NCBI GenBank assembly: GCA_902464015.1 | Contig: CABQHM010000091.1 | Location: 1 to 9,602 of the forward strand | Length of the DNA: 9,602 bases | Reading direction: 5' to 3' | DNA from: an uncultured Coriobacteriales bacterium | GTDB taxonomy: Bacteria > Actinomycetota > Coriobacteriia > Coriobacteriales > UMGS124 | In this document: in pieces, positions 1-5,923 of the stretch | Layout: each line of letters starts with the position of its first letter | How positions within the stretch are numbered: position 1 is the first letter of the stretch | The notes under the pieces: model-generated | What the model saw: only the letters and a program-made list of their open reading frames with translations | The model's database searches: none | Told to the model about the DNA's origin: nothing | Program-made: the position numbers and the translations under genes

Positions 1-53
1 GCGGGCGAAGTCGGGTTCGGCGTCGTCGCTCGGCAGCCTCAATGAGCTGGCAC

Positions 54-304
54 TTATTTCCAGCCCAAGTCTGCGCGGCTCCATCGCAATCCGTTGCACC
101 GCTGGTTCAAGACGTGGTTGAACAACCTGGCGGCGAGTTCCGAAGCCGCCCCGATGTCGCAAAGGAGTTTGGGAATGCCCGTCTGGGTGCAGGGCTTGTC
201 CGTCAGCACCGCGCCGACCGGATAGACGAGGTAGTCGCAGGTGTCGAGGCCCTCGCTGCCTCCTTAACTGCCATCTCCAATGCTGCGGCGGATTTGTACG
301 CCAT
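54..304 (-). pseudogene. AbiEii-type toxin remnant (nucleotidyltransferase family)
   Basis: A degenerate AbiEii gene, the toxin half of a type IV toxin-antitoxin/abortive-infection pair. An ATG at 304 lies 3 nt after the antitoxin stop and opens with a typical AbiEii N-terminus (MAYKSAAALEMAVKEAA), but that frame runs out after about 33 codons. In another minus-strand frame, from about 254, the translation reads EGLDTCDYLVYPVGAVLTDK, matching the conserved AbiEii 'vYPve..lADK' motif, then passes straight into TQTGIPKLLCDI and ASELAARLFNHVL, which resembles the family's C-terminal end, and stops at TAA (54-56). AbiEii proteins are usually about 250-300 residues; about 80 remain. The picture is a gene with a frameshift and at least two internal deletions, including the N-terminal nucleotidyltransferase core, so it cannot be active. 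Family assignment of the middle and end is from remembered motifs. Confidence 0.68.
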
Positions 305-307
305 TCG

Positions 308-955
308 TCAGTCCCTTCCGGCTATCCCGTCGTCTGCCAGCAGTGACGCAAGGATCCGGTTCGCCTTGTTCTTGCCATATTTGCCGTGAATCAGTGCTTC
401 TAGCTTGTTGAAGTCGAACGGCCTGCTGCCGACGCAGGCGCCGTGGAGCGCATCGGCGACTAGGGAAAGGTCCTCGTCATCTGCCACGATGTCGAAAATC
501 GTCCTCTCCGGCGTGGTCACGGGAAGGCCGCTTGCGAACGACGCCTCGTCACGGGCCACCTCCCGCACTGCGAAGCTGACGGCTTTGTTCCTGGAGTTGA
601 TGCGCCTGGGTGCGTAGATGCGATATGGGCTGAGGTAGAAGTCTCCGATGCCGAGCAGGGAGGCCGCGGTGGCCCTTCCTACCGCGACGCTGTCCCATGC
701 TTCAGCTTGCATCCTCTCATGGGTGAACCTATCTGACGCCGTGAGCTTCCATGCCGCAACGAGCTCGTCGGTTTGTTCGGAGCCCGAGCCAACGAGTCGA
801 TAGGTGCCGTGCGCAATTCGATCAACGCGGCCGGATGCTGCCGCGTCGTGGAGGGCGTCTCGCGGTATGCCCATCCGGGTCGCCTGGGCCGTGGTGAACA
901 CGCCTTCTGACTCGGAGAGTTCGGCGATTGTTGATATGTGGTCGGTTTTCTTCAT
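308..955 (-). CDS. AbiEi-family antitoxin, winged-helix transcriptional repressor
   Basis: Predicted 215-residue AbiEi-type antitoxin. In the known AbiE system this protein represses its own promoter through an N-terminal winged helix and counteracts the AbiEii nucleotidyltransferase toxin through its C-terminal domain. The N-terminus shows the typical layout: an IAELSESEGVFTTAQATRMG helix pair (about residues 8-27), then ALHDAAASGRVDRIAHGTYRL, the wing region (about 32-52). The C-terminal half carries the usual 'LPVTTPERTIFDIVAD' segment. The frame extends upstream to 1081, but I chose the ATG at 955 because the family N-terminus starts there, a promoter sits just upstream (969-997), and the partial copy at 9431 starts with the same MKKTD. 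There is no Shine-Dalgarno sequence; the predicted mRNA has almost no leader. The cognate toxin gene immediately downstream is broken, so this is an orphan antitoxin. Confidence 0.88.
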   Translation of the reverse strand: MKKTDHISTIAELSESEGVFTTAQATRMGIPRDALHDAAASGRVDRIAHGTYRLVGSGSEQTDELVAAWKLTASDRFTHERMQAEAWDSVAVGRATAASLLGIGDFYLSPYRIYAPRRINSRNKAVSFAVREVARDEASFASGLPVTTPERTIFDIVADDEDLSLVADALHGACVGSRPFDFNKLEALIHGKYGKNKANRILASLLADDGIAGRD

Positions 956-990
956 GTTGCAGTTGTAGGTTATAAGCCTGCTTTCGCAAC
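956..990. promoter_or_regulatory. Inverted-repeat operator over the abiEi promoter
   Basis: A 35-bp element bounded by GTTGC (956-960) and GCAAC (986-990), with an inner near-palindrome (TAGGT/GCCTG around TATAA). It covers the -10 box, much of the spacer and the base next to the start codon. AbiEi antitoxins are known to repress by binding inverted repeats in their promoters, so this is the obvious autoregulatory operator. The same 35-bp block recurs at 9434-9468 in front of the second abiEi copy, where the inner arms TAGGC/GCCTA are a perfect match. Confidence 0.6.
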
Positions 991-997
991 ATGTCAT
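969..997 (-). promoter_or_regulatory. Promoter of the abiEi gene
   Basis: Read on the minus strand, ATGACA (992-997) stands 17 bp upstream of TATAAC (969-974). These match the consensus -35 and -10 boxes at 5 of 6 positions each with ideal spacing. Transcription should begin about 7 nt past the -10 box, only some 6-8 nt before the ATG at 955, which predicts a leaderless or near-leaderless mRNA and explains the missing Shine-Dalgarno sequence. Confidence 0.7.
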
Positions 998-1200
998 ATA
1001 AATGGACTTGTTCTGTAATGTACTGATATTGGTTTTTGTAGTAGGGTACAGAAGACCGGTGTGGTCAACCCGACGAACCATCTATCGCAAAGCGAGTGTC
1101 AGTTGATGCGCAGCGCTCCTCCAGGCAATCTAAATGGGTTGTTCACGCGTTTGATGGAGGGACTTGAAGAATCACGTCCTCATGTGCAATAATCCTCTTC

Positions 1201-1261
1201 CACCGAAGGGGATGTTAACCCCGTAGGTGTCAGACTGGCGAGGTACGTACCTCGCCTTTTT
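1201..1261 (+). ncRNA. Structured RNA leader upstream of the DUF3800 gene
   Basis: Two consecutive hairpins precede the DUF3800 start. The first is CACC (1201-1204) / GGTG (1226-1229) enclosing a 3x3 internal loop (GAA/GTA) and GGGG (1208-1211) / CCCC (1219-1222) with a 7-nt loop. The second is a perfect 20-base palindrome at 1237-1256 followed by five T (1257-1261), which looks like an intrinsic terminator; it ends 21 nt before the ATG. A weaker pairing (GATGGAGGGAC with GTCCTCAT, about 1163-1191) may extend the structure upstream. Conserved structured RNAs next to DUF3800 genes were reported from comparative genomics as the 'DUF3800' RNA motifs; I recall this from memory and have not matched a specific class. 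It may be a terminated small RNA or an attenuating leader. Confidence 0.45.
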
Positions 1262-1282
1262 CATATTGATAGGTACTGCACC

Positions 1283-1960
1283 ATGGCCAAGCGCTTGAAC
1301 CTTCATATCGATGAGTCTGGAAACCAGGACCTCTCCGAGGGCCGCTACCTCCTTACAGTCGTACTTCACGACCATTCCGAGGACGTCGATGATGTTATCG
1401 GGCGCTACAAGGCACGGCTTGCGGCGGCGGGGCTGCCCGACGTGCCCTTCCATGGCAAGGACCTGCTGCATGGCAACGAAGGGTACGCCACGGTGTCGCC
1501 AGGCGATAGGAAACGACTGCTGACCCAGTTTGCGCGTCTGGTGCGCGAGCTGCCCATTTCGTTCTTCACGCTGCACTATGACACTGCGATCGTCCACGAC
1601 AAGGGCGAGCTCGAGGCAAGGATCAGACGCGATTTGGCCTCGCTCGTTTTCGACAAGCTTGCGTTCTTCCAGGGCTTTGACGTGATTGCAGTGTACTACG
1701 ACAACGGTCAGGGCGTCGTGAGCGCAGCGCTGCACGACGCGCTTGACTTCGTGCTGGCCAAGAACGTGGCCGACTACCGCGATGCCGACTATGACGCGCG
1801 TAGGCTTTTGCAGGTGGCCGACTACGTCTGCACGGTAGAGCGCATCGCCGAGGACTATGACGCCGGGAGGCAGTCGAAGACGCACGAGCGGTTTTTCGGC
1901 AACAGGCGGGACTTTATGCAGTCGTTCAAGAAGCAGCTGGGACGCAAGGCGCTCGCTTAG
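1283..1960 (+). CDS. DUF3800 domain protein
   Basis: A 225-residue protein with both hallmark motifs of DUF3800: an N-terminal HIDESG (residues 8-13) and a C-terminal LLQVADYVC (about 175-183), plus an internal VYYDNGQG. The family is predicted to have an RNase H-like fold, with the conserved aspartates forming a metal-binding site. Its exact role is unknown, but it is common in mobile and defence-rich regions. No signal peptide or membrane segment is present. ATG 1283 puts the IDESG motif at the normal distance from the start; the ribosome binding site is weak (GATAGG about 10 nt upstream). The gene stands alone between a structured RNA leader and a strong terminator, so it is its own transcription unit, in step with the surrounding AbiE and ATPase genes. 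Family assignment is firm; function is inferred only weakly. Confidence 0.88.
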   Translation: MAKRLNLHIDESGNQDLSEGRYLLTVVLHDHSEDVDDVIGRYKARLAAAGLPDVPFHGKDLLHGNEGYATVSPGDRKRLLTQFARLVRELPISFFTLHYDTAIVHDKGELEARIRRDLASLVFDKLAFFQGFDVIAVYYDNGQGVVSAALHDALDFVLAKNVADYRDADYDARRLLQVADYVCTVERIAEDYDAGRQSKTHERFFGNRRDFMQSFKKQLGRKALA

Positions 1961-1994
1961 GTCATGACCAGACACAATCTTTGCCTGTGGTATG

Positions 1995-2034
1995 CCCGCA
2001 CCCTGGACCGTGAGGCTTCAGGGTGCGGGTTTTT
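1995..2034 (+). terminator. Rho-independent terminator of the DUF3800 gene
   Basis: A perfect 11-bp stem, CCCGCACCCTG (1995-2005) with CAGGGTGCGGG (2019-2029), 13-nt loop, followed by T5 (2030-2034) and a further T-rich stretch. It lies 35 nt after the DUF3800 stop and isolates that gene from the flavoprotein downstream. Confidence 0.93.
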
Positions 2035-2074
2035 CTTTTGGCCTGCCTGAGTTTGGAAAGGAGGGTCTTTTCGC

Positions 2075-2254
2075 ATGGACAGTGAAACTGATGGTCCGCA
2101 AGCGACGGCGAAGAGTGGCGGGGGCAGGCGCGCCTCTCCTTCCGCCTCCTGCAACATCCCCTTACAAACCCGCAATTCTCTGTTTATGGCCTTTGCGGCC
2201 TTGTCGTTGTTGAATGAATGGCAAGGGGTCGCCCAGACGTGCCGGGCGACATGA
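2075..2254 (+). CDS. Possible 59-residue upstream ORF before the flavoprotein
   Basis: An ATG at 2075 is preceded by a strong AAAGGAGGG ribosome binding site about 10 nt away, and the frame runs 59 codons to TGA at 2252-2254, ending 19 nt before the flavoprotein ATG. The product is Ser/Gly/Ala-rich at the start (MDSETDGPQATAKSGGG) with a short hydrophobic stretch (LFMAFAALSLL, residues about 36-46) that may be a membrane helix. I do not recognise it. It could be a small membrane protein, a translated leader coupled to the flavoprotein, or the remnant of a larger gene. The strong ribosome binding site is the main support. Confidence 0.33.
   Translation: MDSETDGPQATAKSGGGRRASPSASCNIPLQTRNSLFMAFAALSLLNEWQGVAQTCRAT
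2228..2250 (+). promoter_or_regulatory. Hairpin just upstream of the flavoprotein ribosome binding site
   Basis: A perfect 7-bp stem, GTCGCCC (2228-2234) with GGGCGAC (2244-2250), 9-nt loop, ends 10 nt before the AAGGAG ribosome binding site of the flavoprotein and overlaps the end of the short upstream ORF. It could be an operator or an RNA hairpin that affects translation; no T-run follows, so it is not a terminator. Confidence 0.4.
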
Positions 2255-2273
2255 TATGCAAAGGAGCATTCCC

Positions 2274-3875
2274 ATGGAGAACATTTCGAGGCGTTCGCTC
2301 TTGAAGTCCGGTGCCGCCGCTGCTGCCGCGGCAACTGTCGCCGCGGCCGCGCCCGCAGCCGCCCGTGCCGACGAGGCTGCCGCTGCAAAGCCCGAGGAGT
2401 GGCTGGGCGAGCCCCCGGCGCTCACCGTTGACGACTGCGTCGAGACCGTCGAGTGCGAGGTCCTCGTCGTGGGCTCCGCCCTTGCGGGCTCCATGGCCGC
2501 CTACGGTGCGGTGAAGAACGGCGCCAAGGTGGTCGTCATCGAGCGCAACGCCGCCCCGCACATCGGCGGTATGACCATCTCGTTCCTCAACTCCAAGACC
2601 CAGCTCGACGCTGGTCTTCCCGAGTACGACAAGGTCAACGTCGCCAACCAGATGTTCAACCTCACCCAGTACCGCTCCGACATGAAGCTCAACGCCCTGT
2701 GGTGCAACCGCTCCGGCGAGATTCTCGACAACATGGTCGAGGACTTCCTCGAGCCCTACGGCCAGTACTACCTGCCGCTGAGCCTCGAGGGCATCTTCCC
2801 CGACCCCACCCAGGAGATCAACTCCTATATTTCCACGGGCGTTGCCTTCTCCGAGGATACCGACATCCTCACCGACTTCACCCACAACATCCAGAAGTTC
2901 CTGACTGACCAGGGTGTGCGCTACGACTTCGAGGTCAAGGGCGAGGTGCTCGTCAAGGACGAGAACGGCCGCGTTACCGGCGTCATCGCCACGAACGCCG
3001 CGGGTGACCACGTGTACTACCAGGCTTCCAAGGGCGTCGTCATGTGCACCGGCTCCTTCGGTGGTAACGACGCCATGATGGAGCGCTTCTACACCAAGAA
3101 CTTCGCCGAGTTCGCCAAGAACTACAACACGTACAACTGCTACATGCTCGACGACCCGATTACCGACTACGACATGGACGACGGCCTGGGCCACAGGATG
3201 CTGTGCTGGGCCGGCGCCGAGATGGAGGAGCTCTGCGGCTACGCCTCCTGGCAGACCACCGGCTGGCGCTCGTTCCCCTACCTGCTCGTCGACACGCAGG
3301 GCAACCGCTTCATGAACGAGGCCACCTCGCTTCTGACCTCGGCCCACATCATCGCCGACCTGCCCGGCCACGGCAACTACGTGTGGCAGATCATCCCCAC
3401 CAACGACTTCGCCATGCCCTCCTCCTTCGGCTACGACAAGGAGACGGCGGCCAAGGTCTTCGACATCGAGACCAACGAGCACTACGAGGCCGACACCATC
3501 GAGGAGCTCGCCGAGATGATCGGCGTCGACCCCGAGGTGCTGTCTGCCACTGTCTCGCGCTACAACGAGCTGTGCGAGGCCGGCGAGGACACCGACTACA
3601 TGAAGGCCGCGCGCTACCTAGACCCGATTGACGACGGACCCTACCAGGCATGGAAGATGAACTACTACTTCTACTGCACGCTGGGTGGTGTTCGCTGCAA
3701 CGAGAACCTTCAGGTCCTTGACGCCGACTGGAACCCCATCCCCGGCCTGTACGCCGGCGGCAACACCGTGGGCTACCGCTTCGGTGCAAGCTACGAGACG
3801 CTGCTGCATGGTGGCTCGAACGGACTCGCCGCCACGCACGCCTACGTCGCCGGCGAGCAGGCCGCCCTGGCGTAG
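2274..3875 (+). CDS. Tat-exported FAD-dependent flavoprotein (fumarate reductase/FAD-binding_2-like)
   Basis: A 533-residue flavoprotein. The start at 2274 has an AAGGAG site 8 nt upstream. It gives a classic twin-arginine signal: SRRSLLK (residues 5-11), an Ala-rich hydrophobic core, and an ARA/D cleavage site near residue 32. Folded with FAD, it would be exported across the membrane. The FAD site is VLVVGSALAG (63-72), with Ala at the usual second Gly, and E90 for the ribose; the C-terminal FAD signature is IPGLYAGGNTVG with a later GGSNGLAATHAYVAG. It is in the fumarate/urocanate reductase superfamily but has no FMN-binding or haem domain, so electrons must come from a separate partner. 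By eye, R332 matches the Shewanella fumarate reductase substrate Arg, but the proton-donor Arg position is L353, and His504/Arg545 positions appear as C468/H512. The substrate is therefore probably not fumarate. The LysR gene downstream is the likely regulator. Confidence 0.9.
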   Translation: MENISRRSLLKSGAAAAAAATVAAAAPAAARADEAAAAKPEEWLGEPPALTVDDCVETVECEVLVVGSALAGSMAAYGAVKNGAKVVVIERNAAPHIGGMTISFLNSKTQLDAGLPEYDKVNVANQMFNLTQYRSDMKLNALWCNRSGEILDNMVEDFLEPYGQYYLPLSLEGIFPDPTQEINSYISTGVAFSEDTDILTDFTHNIQKFLTDQGVRYDFEVKGEVLVKDENGRVTGVIATNAAGDHVYYQASKGVVMCTGSFGGNDAMMERFYTKNFAEFAKNYNTYNCYMLDDPITDYDMDDGLGHRMLCWAGAEMEELCGYASWQTTGWRSFPYLLVDTQGNRFMNEATSLLTSAHIIADLPGHGNYVWQIIPTNDFAMPSSFGYDKETAAKVFDIETNEHYEADTIEELAEMIGVDPEVLSATVSRYNELCEAGEDTDYMKAARYLDPIDDGPYQAWKMNYYFYCTLGGVRCNENLQVLDADWNPIPGLYAGGNTVGYRFGASYETLLHGGSNGLAATHAYVAGEQAALA

Positions 3876-3925
3876 GGCGCAAGGGTTCGGGCGTTGTGCC
3901 CGCGCTCCCGCCTCGCGTTCTCCGG

Positions 3926-3972
3926 CCCGGCCGTGCTACCATCCGTTCGGATGGGGCCGGCCGGGTCTTTTT
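3926..3972 (+). terminator. Rho-independent terminator after the flavoprotein gene
   Basis: CCCGGCCG (3926-3933) pairs with the CGGCCGGG arm ending at 3965; inside it CCATCC (3939-3944) pairs with GGATGG (3949-3954) around a GTTC tetraloop. TCTTTTT (3966-3972) follows. It begins about 50 nt after the flavoprotein stop and ends 25 nt before the LysR start, so LysR is either read through or transcribed from a promoter overlapping this structure. Confidence 0.9.
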
Positions 3973-3997
3973 GCATGTTATTCAGGGGATGGTTTCG

Positions 3998-4885
3998 ATG
4001 GACGAGCGGGTGTGCAGGTACTTTGCGGGGCTCTGCCGTTTCGGCAGCTACTCGGCCGCCGCGCGCGAGCTGTGCATCACCCCGCAGGGGCTGAACCTCG
4101 CCGTGCGACGCCTGGAGAAGGAGCTCGGCGTGCAGCTCGTCGATGGGCGCCATGGGCCCATCAGGCCCACCTCGTACGGCGAAGCGTTTCTCGAGTACGC
4201 CGAGGAGGAGGTGGCACGCGCCGAGGGCCTGCGTGCTCGGTTCGCCGAGATAGCCGAGCGGGAGCGCAAGCCGGTGCGCGTCATCGGTGCCATCGGGATC
4301 GTGAGCGAGGGCCTGCGCCAATGGCTCGGGGGTTTCGGGGATTATGCCGGGGGCTCCTACGTCGAGTTTATGGGCGAGCTGCCGGACAGCATCTGTGAGG
4401 AGGACCTGCTGGAGGGCGACGTGGACTTCGCCATCGTGGTGGATCCCAAGGACGCCCCGGAGCGCATGCGCGGCATCAGGCTCGCCCGTGATTGCCACTA
4501 CCTCTGGGTTGGTCGCGACGACCCGCTGAGCGAGAGGGAGACGCTCTCGGTTGAGGACCTTGAGGGCCGCTCGGTCATGACGGTGGGCGCCGACTACCAC
4601 GCCCCGTGCCAGCTTCTCGACCTCGTTCACGAGCGCGGCGTGCACGCCCACGTGAAGTTCTGCTCCCAGATGATCACGGTCTACGAGTACGCGCTGAGCG
4701 GGGAGGGCCTGGGCCTCACCGGCCGCAGCCACGTCGAGGCGATTGCATCCTCGCGCCTTGTCGGCATCCCCTTCCCCGAGCTTCCCGTGAGCTTCTCGCT
4801 CTACTGGCGCGCCGACCGCGAGCTGCTCGAGCACGAGCGGCAGTTCGTCGAGTACATGTCGCGCTACCGGCAGTCGGGGATATAG
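3998..4885 (+). CDS. LysR-family transcriptional regulator
   Basis: A 295-residue LysR-type regulator. The N-terminal winged helix-turn-helix (about residues 1-60) is typical: FAGLCRFGSYSAAARELCIT, then GLNLAVRRLEKELGVQLV. A linker helix (about 65-90) and a periplasmic-binding-protein-like effector domain (about 90-285) follow; LysR proteins work as tetramers that respond to a small ligand. I chose the ATG at 3998 because the AGGGG at 3985-3988 is well spaced for it and too close to the other ATG at 3989. The gene is codirectional with the flavoprotein and 122 nt downstream across a terminator; LysR/flavoprotein neighbours usually mean the regulator controls the enzyme in response to its substrate. 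No clear LysR-type T-N11-A operator was identified upstream of the flavoprotein, so the target is inferred from position. Confidence 0.92.
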   Translation: MDERVCRYFAGLCRFGSYSAAARELCITPQGLNLAVRRLEKELGVQLVDGRHGPIRPTSYGEAFLEYAEEEVARAEGLRARFAEIAERERKPVRVIGAIGIVSEGLRQWLGGFGDYAGGSYVEFMGELPDSICEEDLLEGDVDFAIVVDPKDAPERMRGIRLARDCHYLWVGRDDPLSERETLSVEDLEGRSVMTVGADYHAPCQLLDLVHERGVHAHVKFCSQMITVYEYALSGEGLGLTGRSHVEAIASSRLVGIPFPELPVSFSLYWRADRELLEHERQFVEYMSRYRQSGI

Positions 4886-5068
4886 GGGCAAGGGCGCATG
4901 GGGGCGGCCAGGATTTGCCCTGGTGGAGGGCGGCGAGCGGCGCGGCTCGCGTGCCCGGCAGGGGGCCGTGTTGCCGCGGGCAAGAGCAAATGAAGCCCCC
5001 ATCGCCGGCCAAACAGCCGTATGATTCGTCTGAACCCAGCGGCGGCGAGGCCCACGGAGGTGGCCGAG

Positions 5069-5455
5069 ATGGACGGGGCGGCAAAGGACGCGGGGTTCTT
5101 CTTCGAGCGGCACAGGGACGTCTACCCCTTGTATGAGCTCTTCCATGAAAAGCTACTGGCGAGGTTTCCCGACACGCGGGTCAAGGTGCAGAAGTCCCAG
5201 ATCTCCTACTGAAACCGGCACCTCTTCGCCTGCGTGTCGTTCATGAGGGTGAAGAGGAGGGCGGAGCTGCCCGGCGACCACTTCGTGCTCACGCTTGGCC
5301 TGCCTGCGCCCCTGGAGTCGGGCCGCGTTGCGGCGAAGACCGAGCCGTACCCCGGCCGCTGGACGACCCATTTCGTCATCAGCGACCCCTCCGACCTGGA
5401 CGAGGAGACGTTCGGCTGGGTCGCGCAAGCGTACTGGTTCGCGCAGGGGAAGTAG
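5069..5455 (+). pseudogene. DUF5655 protein gene interrupted by an in-frame UGA
   Basis: The frame from ATG 5069 (GGAGG site at 5056-5060) reads MDGAAKDAGFFFERHRDVYP and then KVQKSQISY, stops at TGA (5210-5212), and continues without a frame change as NRHLFACVSF and AAKTEPYPGRWTTHFVI to TAG at 5453-5455. The joined product, 128 residues counting the UGA, has the length and pattern of small DUF5655 proteins, whose function is unknown. One substitution (for example TGG to TGA) would explain the stop, so this is probably a recent pseudogene or a polymorphism. The second half is clearly still protein-like with no other damage, which also leaves recoding or a sequencing error open. A 7-bp stem (CCTCTTC 5221-5227 with GAAGAGG 5251-5257) begins 8 nt after the UGA. 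Confidence 0.75.
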
Positions 5456-5624
5456 GGCATGGGCTTGTCTACCCCCCCATGCACCAGGCGTCGAGCCACT
5501 TCTCGTCGGAGCAGCCGGGGCGTGTCTTGTGTCCGGGGCGGCGCCCGTTATCTCGTCCATCTGTCATGTTGACTGATCGAGCATGTGGTTCTGGCATCTT
5601 GAAAGTTGCGCTACCGACTTCATC

Positions 5625-5739
5625 TGGTCCATTCAGCACGATGGTGGGCCCATGCGTGCTGAATGGACCATTTCTGGCCGATTTTCGAGCCACTTTTTGG
5701 TCTGTTGAGCACGATGGTGGTAGCGTGTAAAACGGACCA
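5625..5739. repeat. Two tandem copies of a long palindromic element
   Basis: Copy 1 (5625-5670) has perfect 16-bp arms, TGGTCCATTCAGCACG (5625-5640) and CGTGCTGAATGGACCA (5655-5670); the centre adds ATGG/CCAT, making a nearly continuous 20-bp stem with a 5-nt loop. Copy 2 (5698-5739) has arms TGGTCTGTTGAGCACG (5698-5713) and CGTGTAAAACGGACCA (5724-5739), diverged at four positions. Both share the central ATGGTGG, and both are followed by TTT. The period is about 70-73 bp. Nothing else between DUF5655 and the ATPase gene (5456-5923) looks coding; only a 9-bp hairpin (5791-5818) and a 7-bp hairpin (5872-5888) are seen there. It resembles a REP/BIME-type extragenic palindrome or a miniature mobile element; I do not recognise the family. 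Confidence 0.8.
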
Positions 5740-5790
5740 TTTTGAGGGGCCGGCCCAGTCCGGTCCGCCCCTGCTTGCACCGGTGCCCGT

Positions 5791-5818
5791 AAGCCATTGG
5801 CGAGGCGGTCAATGGCTT
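5791..5818. repeat. Intergenic inverted repeat
   Basis: AAGCCATTG (5791-5799) and CAATGGCTT (5810-5818) form a perfect 9-bp stem with a 10-nt loop. No T-run follows on either strand, so it is not a standard terminator. A further CGGAGCC/GGCTCCG hairpin lies at 5872-5888, downstream of the minus-strand ATPase stop. Role unknown. Confidence 0.55.
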
Positions 5819-5923
5819 GCACTCCCGCTTGTCCCATGGCGTCGGCGGTAGCGGCAGGAATGCTTCGTTTCCGGAGCCATTGGCTCCGCGTGGCACGCAA
5901 GCCCCCGCGCTGCTTGCCCCGCC

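Noticed and set aside
42..389. A plus-strand 115-codon frame at the left edge
   Set aside because: It is antisense to the AbiEii remnant and the end of AbiEi, with no motif of its own.
1172..1975. A 267-codon minus-strand open frame opposite DUF3800
   Set aside because: The plus strand carries both DUF3800 motifs and a terminator in the right place; the antisense frame overlaps the RNA leader and has no domain.
2184..3482. A 432-codon minus-strand open frame opposite the flavoprotein
   Set aside because: It is a GC-rich antisense shadow of a clearly coding plus-strand gene; its translation is low-complexity (Val/Gly/Glu-rich) with no family motifs.
4886..5068. A terminator for the LysR gene
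   Set aside because: There are GC-rich hairpins (for example GCGAGC 4933-4938 / GCTCGC 4945-4950), but none has a following T-run.
3842..5146. A 434-codon minus-strand open frame opposite the LysR gene
   Set aside because: It is antisense to a well-recognised LysR regulator and has no recognisable domain or ribosome binding site.
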